From Brucella pseudintermedia (lineage in GTDB: Bacteria > Pseudomonadota > Alphaproteobacteria > Rhizobiales > Rhizobiaceae): DNA of 64,000 nucleotides. Numbering within the stretch: position 1 is the first letter of the stretch; each line of letters begins with the position of its first letter. The stretch spans positions 186,001-250,000 of the forward strand of contig NZ_WBWE01000003.1 in assembly GCF_008932435.1 (NCBI RefSeq), read 5' to 3'. Below, in pieces: positions 39,000 through 48,182 of this stretch. Made by a program: the position numbers and the translations under genes. The notes under the pieces are model-generated. The model searched no databases and was not told the origin of the DNA. It was given only the letters and a program-made list of their open reading frames with translations.

Positions 39000-39373
39000 C
39001 GTAAATCTACCTTCCTTACCATCCAGGCTCGAACCGGAAATGGTGCTCGCTGCGTCCAGAGCCGGATACTGCCACCGTTCCATTAGCGGGTCACGGCACC
39101 GTCCGCGTATTAGCGCATATGGAGGGGCAGTACACGCATGCTTTGGTCTTAGATGCAAAACAGATGGCTACGACTCAAACCGTTCTTTCCACGGCTCGCG
39201 CTTCTACGGAATGATCCAAATCAACGACACAGCGTGGCCGCGTGCACAGTCGATCATCACAAGAATCCTGGCATCTAAAAAGGAACGGGAGGCAATAGGG
39301 CAGCGATCTAAAAATGTCGCAGTTCTAATTTGTCCAAGCGTCGCATCTGTATATTGCTGTGTGAGTTCATGCC
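39000..39373. other. Intergenic region between the CoA-transferase and the IS element
   Basis: 374 bases upstream of the leftward CoA-transferase gene, ending at the IS30-type left terminal repeat. No gene, hairpin or operator is supported. Confidence 0.5.
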
Positions 39374-40462
39374 GAAGCGCGACTTTTACAGTTTGAGTTT
39401 ACGTAGAACGATGTCTGTTTGCGATGAGTTTTTGTCGGAAGACTTCTGCTGGCGTTTTGTACCCCAAACATTTGCGCGGCGTATTGTTGAGGCGATGACA
39501 GATGAATACGAGATCTCGGTCACTCAACGTTAGTGGATCAAGGTCTCTGGGGAGCCATCGTCTTGTTCGCCTGTTGGTGTTTTCGACCGTTCCCTTTTGC
39601 CAGGGGGACTGCGGATCACAGAACCACGCTTGTGATCCGATCCCGGCCTGCAGGTAAGCCCATTCCGTGAATTCAGTGCCGCGATCAAAGGTGATCGAGC
39701 GCCGCGCCATTTGGGGCAGGGGTTGCAGTACCCTAATCACACCATCCATCACCGCACGTGACCGACGATCATTGTTGCGCAACAAAACTGTGAAACGGCT
39801 TACCCGCTCGACCAGAGACGTCACATTGGCTTTGCCGAACGTCTTGCGAAACTGGATCGTGTCGCATTCCCAATGTCCAAACTGCTTGCGCCTGGCGACC
39901 ATGTCCGGGCGATGTAAGATGCTCAGTTCCGGTGGAAATCGACGTCCATGACGGCGCCGGGCATGACGTGGACGTCGTCTGGCACGACGTTCAGGCAGAT
40001 ATTTCCAAAGCCCTTCTTTTCGACCGTCGTCGGAATAAACAAACTGATAGATCGTTTCATGACTGACAGAGATGGGGTGGCGCTCCAGTTGCATTCTCCC
40101 GGCAATTTGCTGCGGCGACCATCCATCGCTGATGTGCTTGATCACTGATTGACGCAAATGATCAAACCGGATGAGCTTGCGTCGTTTCGAGCGACGTTCA
40201 CGTGCTTTCTGATCGGCAACCGTGCAGTAATAGCCAGTCAGGTCCGTGATCTGATCGTCGACAAATCGATTGCGTTTCAACTCGCGAAAAATGGTTGAGC
40301 GATGTCGTCCAAGTTTCTCGGCAATAATATCAACGGAGAGGTTTGCAGCGCGCCAGCGGGCGATCTTGCGGCGTTCATCCAGATCAATATGCGCGTAGGT
40401 GCGTTCCATGACGGGTTCCTTGCTTAGGATAACTCATTGTTATCGCTTGCAAGTCGCACTTC
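39374..40462. mobile_element. IS30-family insertion sequence
   Basis: Terminal repeats GAAGCGCGACTT (39374-39385) and, inverted, AAGTCGCACTTC (40451-40462) bracket one leftward transposase gene. The element is about 1.09 kb, a normal size for IS30 members. I could not define a target duplication with confidence. It lies between a CoA-transferase gene and a methyltransferase gene, and disrupts neither. Confidence 0.82.
39399..40409 (-). CDS. IS30-family transposase
   Basis: 336 residues, complete. The N-terminal helix-turn-helix region (DERRKIARWRA, IAEKLGRHRSTIFREL) is followed by the DDE catalytic core: Asp in GHWECDTI, Asp in ITFDRGTEF, and Glu in KGTVENTNR. The C-terminal LNNTPRKCLGYKTPAEVF is typical of IS30. 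The frame is intact, so the element may be active. It cuts and pastes or copies its own element between the listed inverted repeats. Confidence 0.95.
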   Translation of the reverse strand: MERTYAHIDLDERRKIARWRAANLSVDIIAEKLGRHRSTIFRELKRNRFVDDQITDLTGYYCTVADQKARERRSKRRKLIRFDHLRQSVIKHISDGWSPQQIAGRMQLERHPISVSHETIYQFVYSDDGRKEGLWKYLPERRARRRPRHARRRHGRRFPPELSILHRPDMVARRKQFGHWECDTIQFRKTFGKANVTSLVERVSRFTVLLRNNDRRSRAVMDGVIRVLQPLPQMARRSITFDRGTEFTEWAYLQAGIGSQAWFCDPQSPWQKGTVENTNRRTRRWLPRDLDPLTLSDRDLVFICHRLNNTPRKCLGYKTPAEVFRQKLIANRHRST

Positions 40463-40609
40463 AAACTAGAACCCACCCCTGTTATATACATTGATCGCAT
40501 AAGATAGATTATGGAACTTTCGTGTATGGAGGTTGTTATAAAGTCGGCCTGGAAAACGCTGCGGTTGTCAGGGCCGAACTTGCTTGATGCATATTCCACC
40601 ACATGAATA

Positions 40610-41440
40610 TCAACGGCGCCGCGCGATATAGAGATGCCCTGGCACTGGCGCTCCTTGTTCACTGCGAACGATAATATCTTCGCAACGCACACAATCCATT
40701 TCGTGGTTGTCGAGCATCGCCCGCACATAGGATTGTGCATGTGCGAAACGCTGATAATCTCCGACCATGAATGCACGGCCGGCAAGCCGCGCATCGTCCA
40801 GCGTCTCGCTGGAAAAACCGAAATGTCCGCCCGGCGACAGATGCGCGGCAACGCCCGCGAAGAATTTGTCGAGTTCCCCCATGTAAGGCAAGACATCGGT
40901 AGCGACGATCAAATCCCATTTGGGTTCGGTGGTCGTTTCGAGAAAGCGCACGGCTTCGCCGACAAACAGCGCCTGATAGTCGCCTTTCTCGTAAGCGACT
41001 TCGATCATGTTTTCAGATATGTCGACACCGGTCTTATGTCCGGCCATGTCGTCGAGCGCGTCGGCGGACAGACCGGTGCCACAGCCGAGGTCAAGCATGC
41101 GTTCGGCGAAAAACTCTTCGTTCACTTCAAGAAGCATTTCACGCAGTTGCAGTGGAACGTCATAGCCGAGCTGGTCGACAAGGATCGTATCGAACATTTC
41201 GGCGTGTTGATCGAAAAGCGTTGCAACATAAGCGTCCGGTGCCTTTAGCGGCACAGCGCCGCGTCCCATGCTCGCAAGACGCACGGCAGCGCCGCCATGG
41301 TCCTCGGGATCAATGCGCAGCACATCTTCATATGCTTTGGCAGCAGCATCGAAATCACCAGCCTTTTCCAGAGCGAGCGCCCGGTTATAGGCTTCTGCAA
41401 GCGCATCCTGATCAAAAGCCGGGGCATCGTTCTTAGCCAT
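40610..41440 (-). CDS. TPR-containing SAM-dependent methyltransferase
   Basis: 276 residues from the ATG at 41440 behind GGAAAGGCAG. A TPR-like helical pair at residues 10-45 (AEAYNRALALEKAGDFDAAAKAYEDVL) precedes a class I methyltransferase domain: motif I DLGCGTGLSADALDD, then GVDISENMIEVA, and WDLIVATDVLPYMGEL. The substrate is unknown; similar rhizobial proteins are annotated only as contactin- or methyltransferase-like. The IS30 right end is 148 bases beyond its stop. Confidence 0.87.
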   Translation of the reverse strand: MAKNDAPAFDQDALAEAYNRALALEKAGDFDAAAKAYEDVLRIDPEDHGGAAVRLASMGRGAVPLKAPDAYVATLFDQHAEMFDTILVDQLGYDVPLQLREMLLEVNEEFFAERMLDLGCGTGLSADALDDMAGHKTGVDISENMIEVAYEKGDYQALFVGEAVRFLETTTEPKWDLIVATDVLPYMGELDKFFAGVAAHLSPGGHFGFSSETLDDARLAGRAFMVGDYQRFAHAQSYVRAMLDNHEMDCVRCEDIIVRSEQGAPVPGHLYIARRR

Positions 41441-41759
41441 TGATTTCTGCCTTTCCGTCTTTCGCCGGCGCCTGTGTGAAGACAGCGCAACAACTGCGCA
41501 AATCTCGTTGGAACATTTGAAGGCCGAAGTCCGCAATCGCGGACCAGGCCCTGCCCGTCCTCCTACGCCGATCCAGTTTGCCCCGCAAGCGCCACGTGGG
41601 AATATTCATTTCTGTTATCAATAAAATAGACGAATATAATATTGTTTATAATTTCCGATCCGCAAAACTAAAAAATGGAAATATAAAATCCTGATGATAG
41701 CGTGACAATTATTCACGGCCATTTACGTTTTCACATTTCTTGACTGCAGTGGGGTTCAG
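41441..41759. other. AT-rich intergenic region
   Basis: 319 bases between divergent genes. TATAAT at 41635-41640 resembles a -10 box for the rightward outer-membrane-like gene but lacks a good -35 at the right distance. No gene is supported. Confidence 0.4.
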
Positions 41760-42560
41760 ATGCGCAGTTCAATTTTAAAACTATTGGCCTTTTGGGCAGC
41801 GTCTATCGCCAGCGTCAATATTGCTCACGCCGATGCGGAACAGGAACTTGCCAAAAAGCTCGCAAAACCAATTTCCAACCTCATTAGTGTTCCTTTTCAG
41901 CACAATTACGACTGCTGCTTCGGCCCCAAGGATGCCTACCGGTATTCACTCAACCTTCAGCCGGTCATCCCGTTTTCGCTGAATGAGGACTGGAACCTTA
42001 TCGTCCGCACCATTGTGCCAGTCATCTATCAGGAGGCTCCAGCGGCCGGTTTCGACAGCCGTTTCGGTTTGAGTGACACGGAGCAAAGTTTCTTCCTCTC
42101 ACCGGCGCAATCGGTAGATGGCTTAACCTGGGGCGTTGGTCCCGTGTTTCTCTGGCCCACTGCTACCAATAGCGAGCTTGGCACGGGAAAATGGGGAGCG
42201 GGTCCGACAGGCGTCATCCTCAAGCAGCATGGCGGCTGGACCTACGGCGCACTCGCCAACCACATATGGTCCTATGCCGGACACAGCGACCGCGAGGCCG
42301 TGAGCCAGAGCTTCGTCCAGCCGTTTATCTCCTACACGTTCCCCGACACGACAGCGCTGAACCTATTGTCGGAATCATCCTATGACTGGACCTCGGAGCA
42401 GTGGACCGTGCCGATTAACGCGGGCATATCAAAAGTCTTCAAGTTCGGAGAACAGCGAGTCAGTATCGGAGTTTTGGCACGCTATTATGCCAAAGCGCCG
42501 TCGGACGGACCCAAATGGGGCGCCCGCTTTGTAACGACGTTTCTATTTCCGGAGAAATAG
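41760..42560 (+). CDS. Exported beta-barrel-like protein (phenol MetA-type outer membrane family)
   Basis: 266 residues. A signal peptide covers residues 1-24 (cleavage near AHADA). The mature part has alternating aromatic/hydrophobic strands, such as YRYSLNLQPVIPFSL, WNLIVRTIVPVIYQEAP, GVGPVFLWP and RFVTTFLFPEK, ending in a hydrophobic/aromatic strand, as in outer membrane beta-barrels. The pattern resembles the MetA-pathway-of-phenol-degradation family of putative transporters. The substrate is unknown. It converges on the symporter gene, with 9 bases between stops. Confidence 0.75.
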   Translation: MRSSILKLLAFWAASIASVNIAHADAEQELAKKLAKPISNLISVPFQHNYDCCFGPKDAYRYSLNLQPVIPFSLNEDWNLIVRTIVPVIYQEAPAAGFDSRFGLSDTEQSFFLSPAQSVDGLTWGVGPVFLWPTATNSELGTGKWGAGPTGVILKQHGGWTYGALANHIWSYAGHSDREAVSQSFVQPFISYTFPDTTALNLLSESSYDWTSEQWTVPINAGISKVFKFGEQRVSIGVLARYYAKAPSDGPKWGARFVTTFLFPEK

Positions 42561-42569
42561 GAGAGCGCC

Positions 42570-43580
42570 CTACTCCGCGGCTGCCGTGACACGTTCGCCA
42601 TGATCTTTATGATCGGCAAGCTTTCGGGCGATCACGGCACAGGCCATCAACTGGATTTGGTGGAAGAGCATCAGGGGCAAAACGATGCTGCCGACATTTG
42701 CGCCAGCGAAAATGGCGCTGGCCATCGGCGCACCGCTGGCGAGGCTCTTCTTCGAGCCGCAGAACATGATTGTAATGCGGTCGGGACGGTTGAAGCCCAG
42801 CCATCTGCTTCCGTACCAGGTCGCAAGCAGCACTGCGACGAGCAGAACAATATTGACGCCCACCATCATGCCGAGATCGTTCCAGGAAACGGTACGCCAC
42901 AGACCTTCGACCACAGCCTCGCTGAAAGCCAGATAGACCACCATCAGGATGGAGCCGCGGTCGACGAAACCGAGCGCCTTGCCATGGCGCCGCATGAAAC
43001 TCCCGATCCAGGGTTGCAGAATTTGCCCAAGCACGAATGGCGCCAGCAGTTGCAGCAAGATGGATTCAAGCGCATCGACCGATATTCCGCCACCCCCTTT
43101 GACCGCGAACAGCAGGCCCACCAGCAATGGCGTGAGAAACATGCCGAAAATGTTTGACGCTGACGCGGACACGATGGCAGCCGAAACATTACCGCCCGCA
43201 ATTGATGTGAAGGCGATGGACGACTGAACCGTCGAAGGCAGGACGCAGAGATAGAGGATGCCCGTATAAAAGGCTGACTGCGATAATCCCGGAATGGTCC
43301 ATCCCGCCGCCAAACCAAGGATTGGAAACAGGATGAAGGTTGACGAGAGGACCGCCAGATGCAGTCTCCAGTGCGTTATGCCTGCAATGACAGCCTCACG
43401 CGACAGCCGGGCGCCATGCAGGAAGAACAGAAGCCCGACCGCGAATTTCGTCGCCAATGCAAACCATTCCGCAAATTCACCATGCACTGGCAGCACGGAC
43501 GCAAACAGAATGGTCACGATCAGCATGCTGGTGAATTTGTCAGGCAGGAAACGCATCATATCGTCCAATCTAGCGGGCAT
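42570..43580 (-). CDS. Bile acid:sodium symporter-family membrane protein (YfeH-like)
   Basis: 336 residues with nine or ten hydrophobic segments, matching the SBF-like PF13593 subfamily. Recognisable parts are LLFFLHGARLSREAV, the CVLPSTVQSSIAFTSIAGGN segment and FCGSKKSLASGAP, which correspond to the ion/substrate crossover regions. Members of this group move organic anions or other solutes with sodium or protons; the substrate here is unknown. Transcribed leftward, downstream of galE but separated by a terminator-like hairpin. Confidence 0.85.
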   Translation of the reverse strand: MPARLDDMMRFLPDKFTSMLIVTILFASVLPVHGEFAEWFALATKFAVGLLFFLHGARLSREAVIAGITHWRLHLAVLSSTFILFPILGLAAGWTIPGLSQSAFYTGILYLCVLPSTVQSSIAFTSIAGGNVSAAIVSASASNIFGMFLTPLLVGLLFAVKGGGGISVDALESILLQLLAPFVLGQILQPWIGSFMRRHGKALGFVDRGSILMVVYLAFSEAVVEGLWRTVSWNDLGMMVGVNIVLLVAVLLATWYGSRWLGFNRPDRITIMFCGSKKSLASGAPMASAIFAGANVGSIVLPLMLFHQIQLMACAVIARKLADHKDHGERVTAAAE

Positions 43581-43591
43581 TTCAAAAATCT

Positions 43592-43614
43592 CGGAAGGCC
43601 TTTTAGTCCTTCCG
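43592..43614 (-). terminator. Terminator after galE
   Basis: A 7-bp stem CGGAAGG (43592-43598) / CCTTCCG (43608-43614) with a 9-base loop. Read leftward it is followed by AGATTTTTG, 67 bases after the galE stop. Confidence 0.6.
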
Positions 43615-43681
43615 GAGCCCGGAAACAGCGCGCACTTTCAAGAGAGGGCTCGAATTTTCAACCATTTCGGCCCATTCCGGT

Positions 43682-44689
43682 TCATTCGTAGCCGTTGGGA
43701 TTCTTTGACTGCCAATGCCACATGTCCTGGCACATTTCGCGCAGGTTCTTTTCCGCCGACCAGCCGAGGAAGTCGCGGGCAAAGGTTGGATCGGCATAGC
43801 ATTCCGCCACGTCACCCGGACGGCGCGGTGCAATCTCATATTTGATCTCGCGGTTGGAAACATGCTCGAAAGCCTTCACGACCTCGAGAACGCTATACCC
43901 CTGCCCTGTTCCCAGATTCACCGAGAAACACTGCGGCTTATCCAGCTTTTTGAGCGCTTTCAGGTGACCTGCAGCCAGATCGACCACGTGGATATAGTCG
44001 CGAACGCCGGTGCCGTCAGGTGTCGGATAGTCATTGCCCCAGACATTCAGCTTCTCGCGACGACCGGTCGCGACTTGCGCGATGATCGGCATCAGGTTGT
44101 TGGGAATGCCTTTCGGATCCTCACCGATCAGGCCGCTCTCATGGGCGCCAACCGGGTTGAAATAGCGAAGGATGGCGATCTTCCAGCTATTGTCGCCATT
44201 ATAGATGTCGCGAAGCATGTCTTCGATGACAAGCTTGGTACGACCGTAGGGATTGGTCGCCGTTAGCGGCTGATCTTCCGTGATCGGTAATTTCTGCGGA
44301 TCGCCGTAGACCGTGGCCGACGAACTGAAAACCAGAGTTTTGACACCCGTTGCCTCCATGGCTTGCAGCAGGCGAAGTGTTCCGACCACGTTGCAATCAT
44401 AATAGAGCATCGGCTTTTCGCTCGATTCGCCCACGGCCTTCAGACCGGCGAAGTGAATGACGGCGGTGCATTTGTGATGCCGGATAACCTGTTCCAGAAA
44501 AGCGCGATCACGGATATCGCCTGCTTCGCGGCGCGGCGTGCGCCCCGTAATCTGTTCGATGCGATGCAGTGCTTCCGGGTGGCTGTTGTCAAAATTGTCG
44601 ACCACAACCACGTCGTGGCCCGCCTCGATGAGCTGAACGCAGGTGTGCGAACCGATATAGCCAGCACCGCCAGTCACAAGAATTGTCAT
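43682..44689 (-). CDS. galE: UDP-glucose 4-epimerase
   Basis: 335 residues of the extended short-chain dehydrogenase family. NAD binds at GGAGYIGSH (residues 7-15), the active-site pair is the Y-x3-K in NPYGRTK, and a SSSATVYG strand supplies the catalytic Ser. It interconverts UDP-glucose and UDP-galactose, supplying galactose residues for lipopolysaccharide or exopolysaccharide. The frame ATG at 44689 is directly at the Rossmann fold start. No other sugar-nucleotide gene is adjacent. Confidence 0.93.
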   Translation of the reverse strand: MTILVTGGAGYIGSHTCVQLIEAGHDVVVVDNFDNSHPEALHRIEQITGRTPRREAGDIRDRAFLEQVIRHHKCTAVIHFAGLKAVGESSEKPMLYYDCNVVGTLRLLQAMEATGVKTLVFSSSATVYGDPQKLPITEDQPLTATNPYGRTKLVIEDMLRDIYNGDNSWKIAILRYFNPVGAHESGLIGEDPKGIPNNLMPIIAQVATGRREKLNVWGNDYPTPDGTGVRDYIHVVDLAAGHLKALKKLDKPQCFSVNLGTGQGYSVLEVVKAFEHVSNREIKYEIAPRRPGDVAECYADPTFARDFLGWSAEKNLREMCQDMWHWQSKNPNGYE

Positions 44690-44831
44690 CGTTTATGTAT
44701 CCGCTTGTTGAACATACCGCCCCGATGTGCGATCCCCGGCTGACTATGCAAAATCAGTAACAGACTTCAAGCCATCCCGTACGATTCTCTTGAATGGTTG
44801 CAGTAGATCAGCCAAGTTTGACGGAGCGATG

Positions 44832-45656
44832 ATGAAACCATCCCGCAATATCGATCGTCTTCTGGAAATCATGGCAGCGCTCCGCGACCCTGAAACCGGC
44901 TGTCCGTGGGATGTGGAACAGAATTTCCAGTCAATTGTGCCCTATACGCTTGAGGAAACATATGAAGTCCTCGACGCCATAGAGCGTAACGATATGGACG
45001 ATCTGCGCGAAGAGCTCGGCGATCTGCTGTTACAGGTGGTGTTCCATTCCAGGATGGCCGAGGAACAGGGCAGCTTCGCATTCGGCGATGTCGTCGAAGC
45101 CATCACGCGCAAGATGATCCGGCGGCATCCGCATGTTTTTGGCGACGCGGAAGCCAGAGGTGCCGGCATGGCCAAGGGATCGTGGAATCGCATCAAGGCA
45201 GAAGAAAAAGCCGAACGGGCCGAGCGCCGCTCGAAACTCGGGCTGGAAACGACCGAGAAGAATGGTTTCCTGGATGATATTCCGCAGGCCTTCCCTGCCC
45301 TGCTGCGCGCGCTGAAACTTCAGCAGAAAGCAGCGAAAGTCGGCTTCGACTGGTCCGAAGCGGCACCGATTCTCGACAAGATCGCCGAAGAAACTGCAGA
45401 GCTGAAGGAAGCCATGGCGGCGAAAGAACGTGCGGATATCGAAGAGGAATATGGCGACCTGCTGTTTGCCATGGTCAATCTTGGCCGGCATCTCGAAATC
45501 GATGCGGAAACCGCGCTTGTCGCCGCCAATGAAAAGTTCAGGCGGCGGTTCCATTTCATCGAAAAGAGGCTCGGTGAAACTGGAAGCGATCTGAATTCCG
45601 CGACCCTCGATGAGATGGAAGCCATTTGGGGGGATGCCAAGAAAAAGGGACTGTAG
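44832..45656 (+). CDS. mazG: Nucleoside triphosphate pyrophosphohydrolase MazG
   Basis: 274 residues with two MazG domains. The first carries the E-x2-E-x12-E-x2-D type metal-binding set (LEETYEVLDAIE, LREELGDLLLQVVFH), the second a similar set (EETAELKEAMAA, EEEYGDLLFAMVNLGRHL). MazG cleaves NTPs to NMP and pyrophosphate and limits ppGpp-related stress or damaged nucleotides. Two ATGs lie at 44829 and 44832; GGAG spacing favours 44832. It converges on the flavin reductase gene, 8 bases from its end. Confidence 0.92.
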   Translation: MKPSRNIDRLLEIMAALRDPETGCPWDVEQNFQSIVPYTLEETYEVLDAIERNDMDDLREELGDLLLQVVFHSRMAEEQGSFAFGDVVEAITRKMIRRHPHVFGDAEARGAGMAKGSWNRIKAEEKAERAERRSKLGLETTEKNGFLDDIPQAFPALLRALKLQQKAAKVGFDWSEAAPILDKIAEETAELKEAMAAKERADIEEEYGDLLFAMVNLGRHLEIDAETALVAANEKFRRRFHFIEKRLGETGSDLNSATLDEMEAIWGDAKKKGL

Positions 45657-45664
45657 TCAGGCCC

Positions 45665-46276
45665 TCATTTTTTGTCTTCCCATTTTGGGCGGAACATCTG
45701 ATAGACGCTGTCCGTCGTGGCGAAATCCATATAGCCAAGCCTGCTGACGGGTCTGGATTTGGAAATATCGATGAGACCGTCTGTCAAAACCTGTTCATCG
45801 ATATGGACGCCGACCACTTCTCCAATCACCATGTAATTGTCGGTCAGCCTACCCTCCTTGTCCTGCAAACGCTTGATCTCTACAGCGATGCACTCAAGCG
45901 CGGCATAGGCTTCCTTGACGCGAGGCGCTGCGATAAGCCTGCTAGCCGCCCTGGTGAGACCCGCATATTCAAACTCGCTGACGCCCCGCGGCGCGTTGAC
46001 GGATGATGCATTCATCTGCGTTCTCAAATGATCGCTCACCAGATTTGCGGTGAATTCGCCGGTTTGCTCGATGAACGAAACGCTGTCCTTCGCGCCGCTC
46101 GACGAAAACATGACCATGGGCGGCGTGTCGCAGATCGCGTTGAAGAAGGAGTAGGGTGCGAGATTGACCGTCCCCTCTTTCGATTGCGTTCCTATCCAGC
46201 CAATGGGGCGCGGGGTCACGATTGCCTTGAACGGATTATGGGGCAGCGGATGCCCTTCCCTCGGTTCATAAAACAT
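45665..46276 (-). CDS. Flavin reductase-like domain protein
   Basis: 203 residues of the flavin reductase (DIM6/NTAB) FMN-binding split barrel. The family stretch IVTPRPIGWIGTQSKEGTVNLAPYSFFNAICDTPPMVMFSS is clear. These proteins bind FMN and either reduce it or act as stand-alone oxidoreductases. The nitroreductase gene lies just upstream in the same direction, 40 bases away, so the pair may form a small flavin-linked operon. Confidence 0.87.
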   Translation of the reverse strand: MFYEPREGHPLPHNPFKAIVTPRPIGWIGTQSKEGTVNLAPYSFFNAICDTPPMVMFSSSGAKDSVSFIEQTGEFTANLVSDHLRTQMNASSVNAPRGVSEFEYAGLTRAASRLIAAPRVKEAYAALECIAVEIKRLQDKEGRLTDNYMVIGEVVGVHIDEQVLTDGLIDISKSRPVSRLGYMDFATTDSVYQMFRPKWEDKK

Positions 46277-46316
46277 ATGCCTATCCGTTAATTAGCAAGG
46301 ATTGTTAAAGCTGAAT

Positions 46317-46916
46317 CTAGGCTTGTGTCCATGGGCCGGAATATTCCGATACGATCTTCTCCATATCGGCTCTCGGGCGTTCCGGCATCTTGTTGGCCGC
46401 GGTTCCGATATGAACGAAACCGGCAACACGTTCATTGGGTGCCAGCCCCAGAAAAGCGCGGGCGGGCGCGTCGTCGGCATACCAGTTGGTAATCCAGTTG
46501 GTAGCATATCCGAGCGCGTTGGCGGCGGTGCAAAGGTTCATCGCTACGGCCCCGGCGGACAGGAATTGTTCCCATTCCGGAATGCGCTCGTGGGCGACGG
46601 GCGAAGACACGACGCCAACGACGAGCGGCGCGCGGGAAAAGCGCGTCAGCTCTTTTTCTTTCCGGCCTTCCGGCAGTGCCCCTTCAAGCTCTTCGGCGCG
46701 TCTCGCCAGATATTCGCCAACCTGAATGCGTGCATCGCCCCGATAGAGAATGAAGCGCCAGGGTGTCAGGCGTCCATGGTCGGGCACGCGCGCGGCGACT
46801 TTCAGCAGGGCTGCAAGTTCCTCGCCCTCGGGTGCCGGTTCGGAAATAGCCGAAATCGGGGTGGAACTGCGCTGTGCCAGAAAATCGAACACCGGGTGGG
46901 CCACGGATAACCTCAT
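46317..46916 (-). CDS. Nitroreductase family protein
   Basis: 199 residues. The YdjA-like nitroreductase features are an RSSTPISAISEPAP start, VAARVPDHGRLTPWRFILYRGD, and QFLSAGAVAMNLCTAANALGYATNWITNWY. FMN-dependent NAD(P)H oxidoreductases of this type reduce nitroaromatics or quinones; natural substrates are unknown. I start at 46916 (MRLSVAHPVFDF); the ribosome site is weak and a longer frame to 46994 exists. Confidence 0.87.
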   Translation of the reverse strand: MRLSVAHPVFDFLAQRSSTPISAISEPAPEGEELAALLKVAARVPDHGRLTPWRFILYRGDARIQVGEYLARRAEELEGALPEGRKEKELTRFSRAPLVVGVVSSPVAHERIPEWEQFLSAGAVAMNLCTAANALGYATNWITNWYADDAPARAFLGLAPNERVAGFVHIGTAANKMPERPRADMEKIVSEYSGPWTQA

Positions 46917-47092
46917 CACTAAAAATGCTGCGTATAGTGCTCCACTTATTGGGGCTGCCTCTTCTCGCCCGTTGCACCCAAACTGTAAAGTCAAAATTCA
47001 GGAATGGAACAATTGCGGGAATTTGGAAAAATGCGGGCCCCTCAAGCGATTTGGCCTTGAATTCGCCACCCGCATGGGCTCAAAAATACAGC

Positions 47093-48130
47093 ATGTCGGA
47101 ATGCTTGAACCTGCTTTATTCAAAGAGAAATCTCGCCCTGGGCGGAGGATCGTTTTTAATAGCGATCATGCTTGCCGTCAGTGCGGTGCCATCGGTGGCT
47201 CAGGGCCTCGATCCGCAGACACATATTCCGCAGTTGCAGACCACGACGACCGGCCTGCCCGACTTGCCGCAACCGGCGCTCAAGCTTCCGACACTGAACA
47301 ACTACGCCTCTCCCTCAAGTCCCGAGAACAATCCGCTCGTCCAGACGCGTGAACTCGATCTCAAGGCGCGGTTGAGCGAAGGTGGCGGAGACATTCCGGC
47401 GGGGCTTGTATGGCGCGTGTTCTCGCCCGATGTCGGACCTGACGGGCAGCTGCCGCTTATCGCGAGCGCACAGGGCGGCGGGGCAGTTTTCAACCTGCCC
47501 GAAGGCAGCTATCTCGTGCATGTCGCCTATGGGCGCGCGGGCGCCACAAAGCGGATCACGGTTGGAAATGCGACGCGCCACGAAGTGATGATGCTGGATG
47601 CCGGGGGGATGAAGCTTAGCGCTATCCTGCCCGATGGCGGCAAGATCAACAACGATCTCCTGCGTTTCTCGATTTATGCCGACGAGGACAATAGTGACCG
47701 TTCGCTGATCGTCCCCGATGTCAAGCCGAATACGATTATCCGCCTCAACAGTGGCACCTATCACGTTGTTTCCAACTATGGCTCGGCGAACGCCATCATC
47801 CGTGCGGATATTCGGGTGGAAGCTGGAAAACTGACAGAGGCGACCGTTCAGCATCGCGCCGCGGAAGTGACGTTGAAGCTTGTGCGCGAGCGCGGCGGCG
47901 AAGCGCTCGCCGATACGTCATGGTCGGTCCTGAACGCTTCCGGTGACGTAGTGCGCGAAAGTGCGGGCGCTTATTCGTCAATGGTTCTCATTGAGGGCGA
48001 TTATGTTGCGGTCGCCAAGAACAAGGACCGCATTTACCAGCGGGATTTCAAGGTTTCCTCGGGCAAGAATGAAGAAGTCGAGGTCGTGGCCAACGGCGAA
48101 TCCGAGTCTGTTTCAGACAGCGTAGATTGA
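47093..48130 (+). CDS. Exported hypothetical protein with repeated beta domains
   Basis: 345 residues from the ATG at 47093, the first in-frame start with a signal-peptide profile (hydrophobic core about 18-35, cleavage near SVAQG). A Pro/Thr-rich linker is followed by three similar segments of about 85 residues, each beginning near a L-D-L/LSA/VTL-K-L strand and containing a V-(A/V)-x-(Y/A)-G-type turn (YLVHVAYGRAGATK, YHVVSNYGSAN, YVAVAKNKD). They look like repeated immunoglobulin-like or carboxypeptidase-regulatory-like modules. Function unknown. A strong terminator shared with thrS follows. Confidence 0.75.
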   Translation: MSECLNLLYSKRNLALGGGSFLIAIMLAVSAVPSVAQGLDPQTHIPQLQTTTTGLPDLPQPALKLPTLNNYASPSSPENNPLVQTRELDLKARLSEGGGDIPAGLVWRVFSPDVGPDGQLPLIASAQGGGAVFNLPEGSYLVHVAYGRAGATKRITVGNATRHEVMMLDAGGMKLSAILPDGGKINNDLLRFSIYADEDNSDRSLIVPDVKPNTIIRLNSGTYHVVSNYGSANAIIRADIRVEAGKLTEATVQHRAAEVTLKLVRERGGEALADTSWSVLNASGDVVRESAGAYSSMVLIEGDYVAVAKNKDRIYQRDFKVSSGKNEEVEVVANGESESVSDSVD

Positions 48131-48150
48131 GTTATAGCCATCCGCAAAGC

Positions 48151-48177
48151 AAAGGGCCGCGCAGTGCGCGGCCCCTT
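48151..48177. terminator. Bidirectional terminator between the exported protein gene and thrS
   Basis: A GC-rich stem of GGGCCGCGC / GCGCGGCCC flanked by A-rich and T-rich runs on both sides lies between the convergent stops at 48130 and 48183. Confidence 0.85.
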
Positions 48178-48182
48178 TATTA

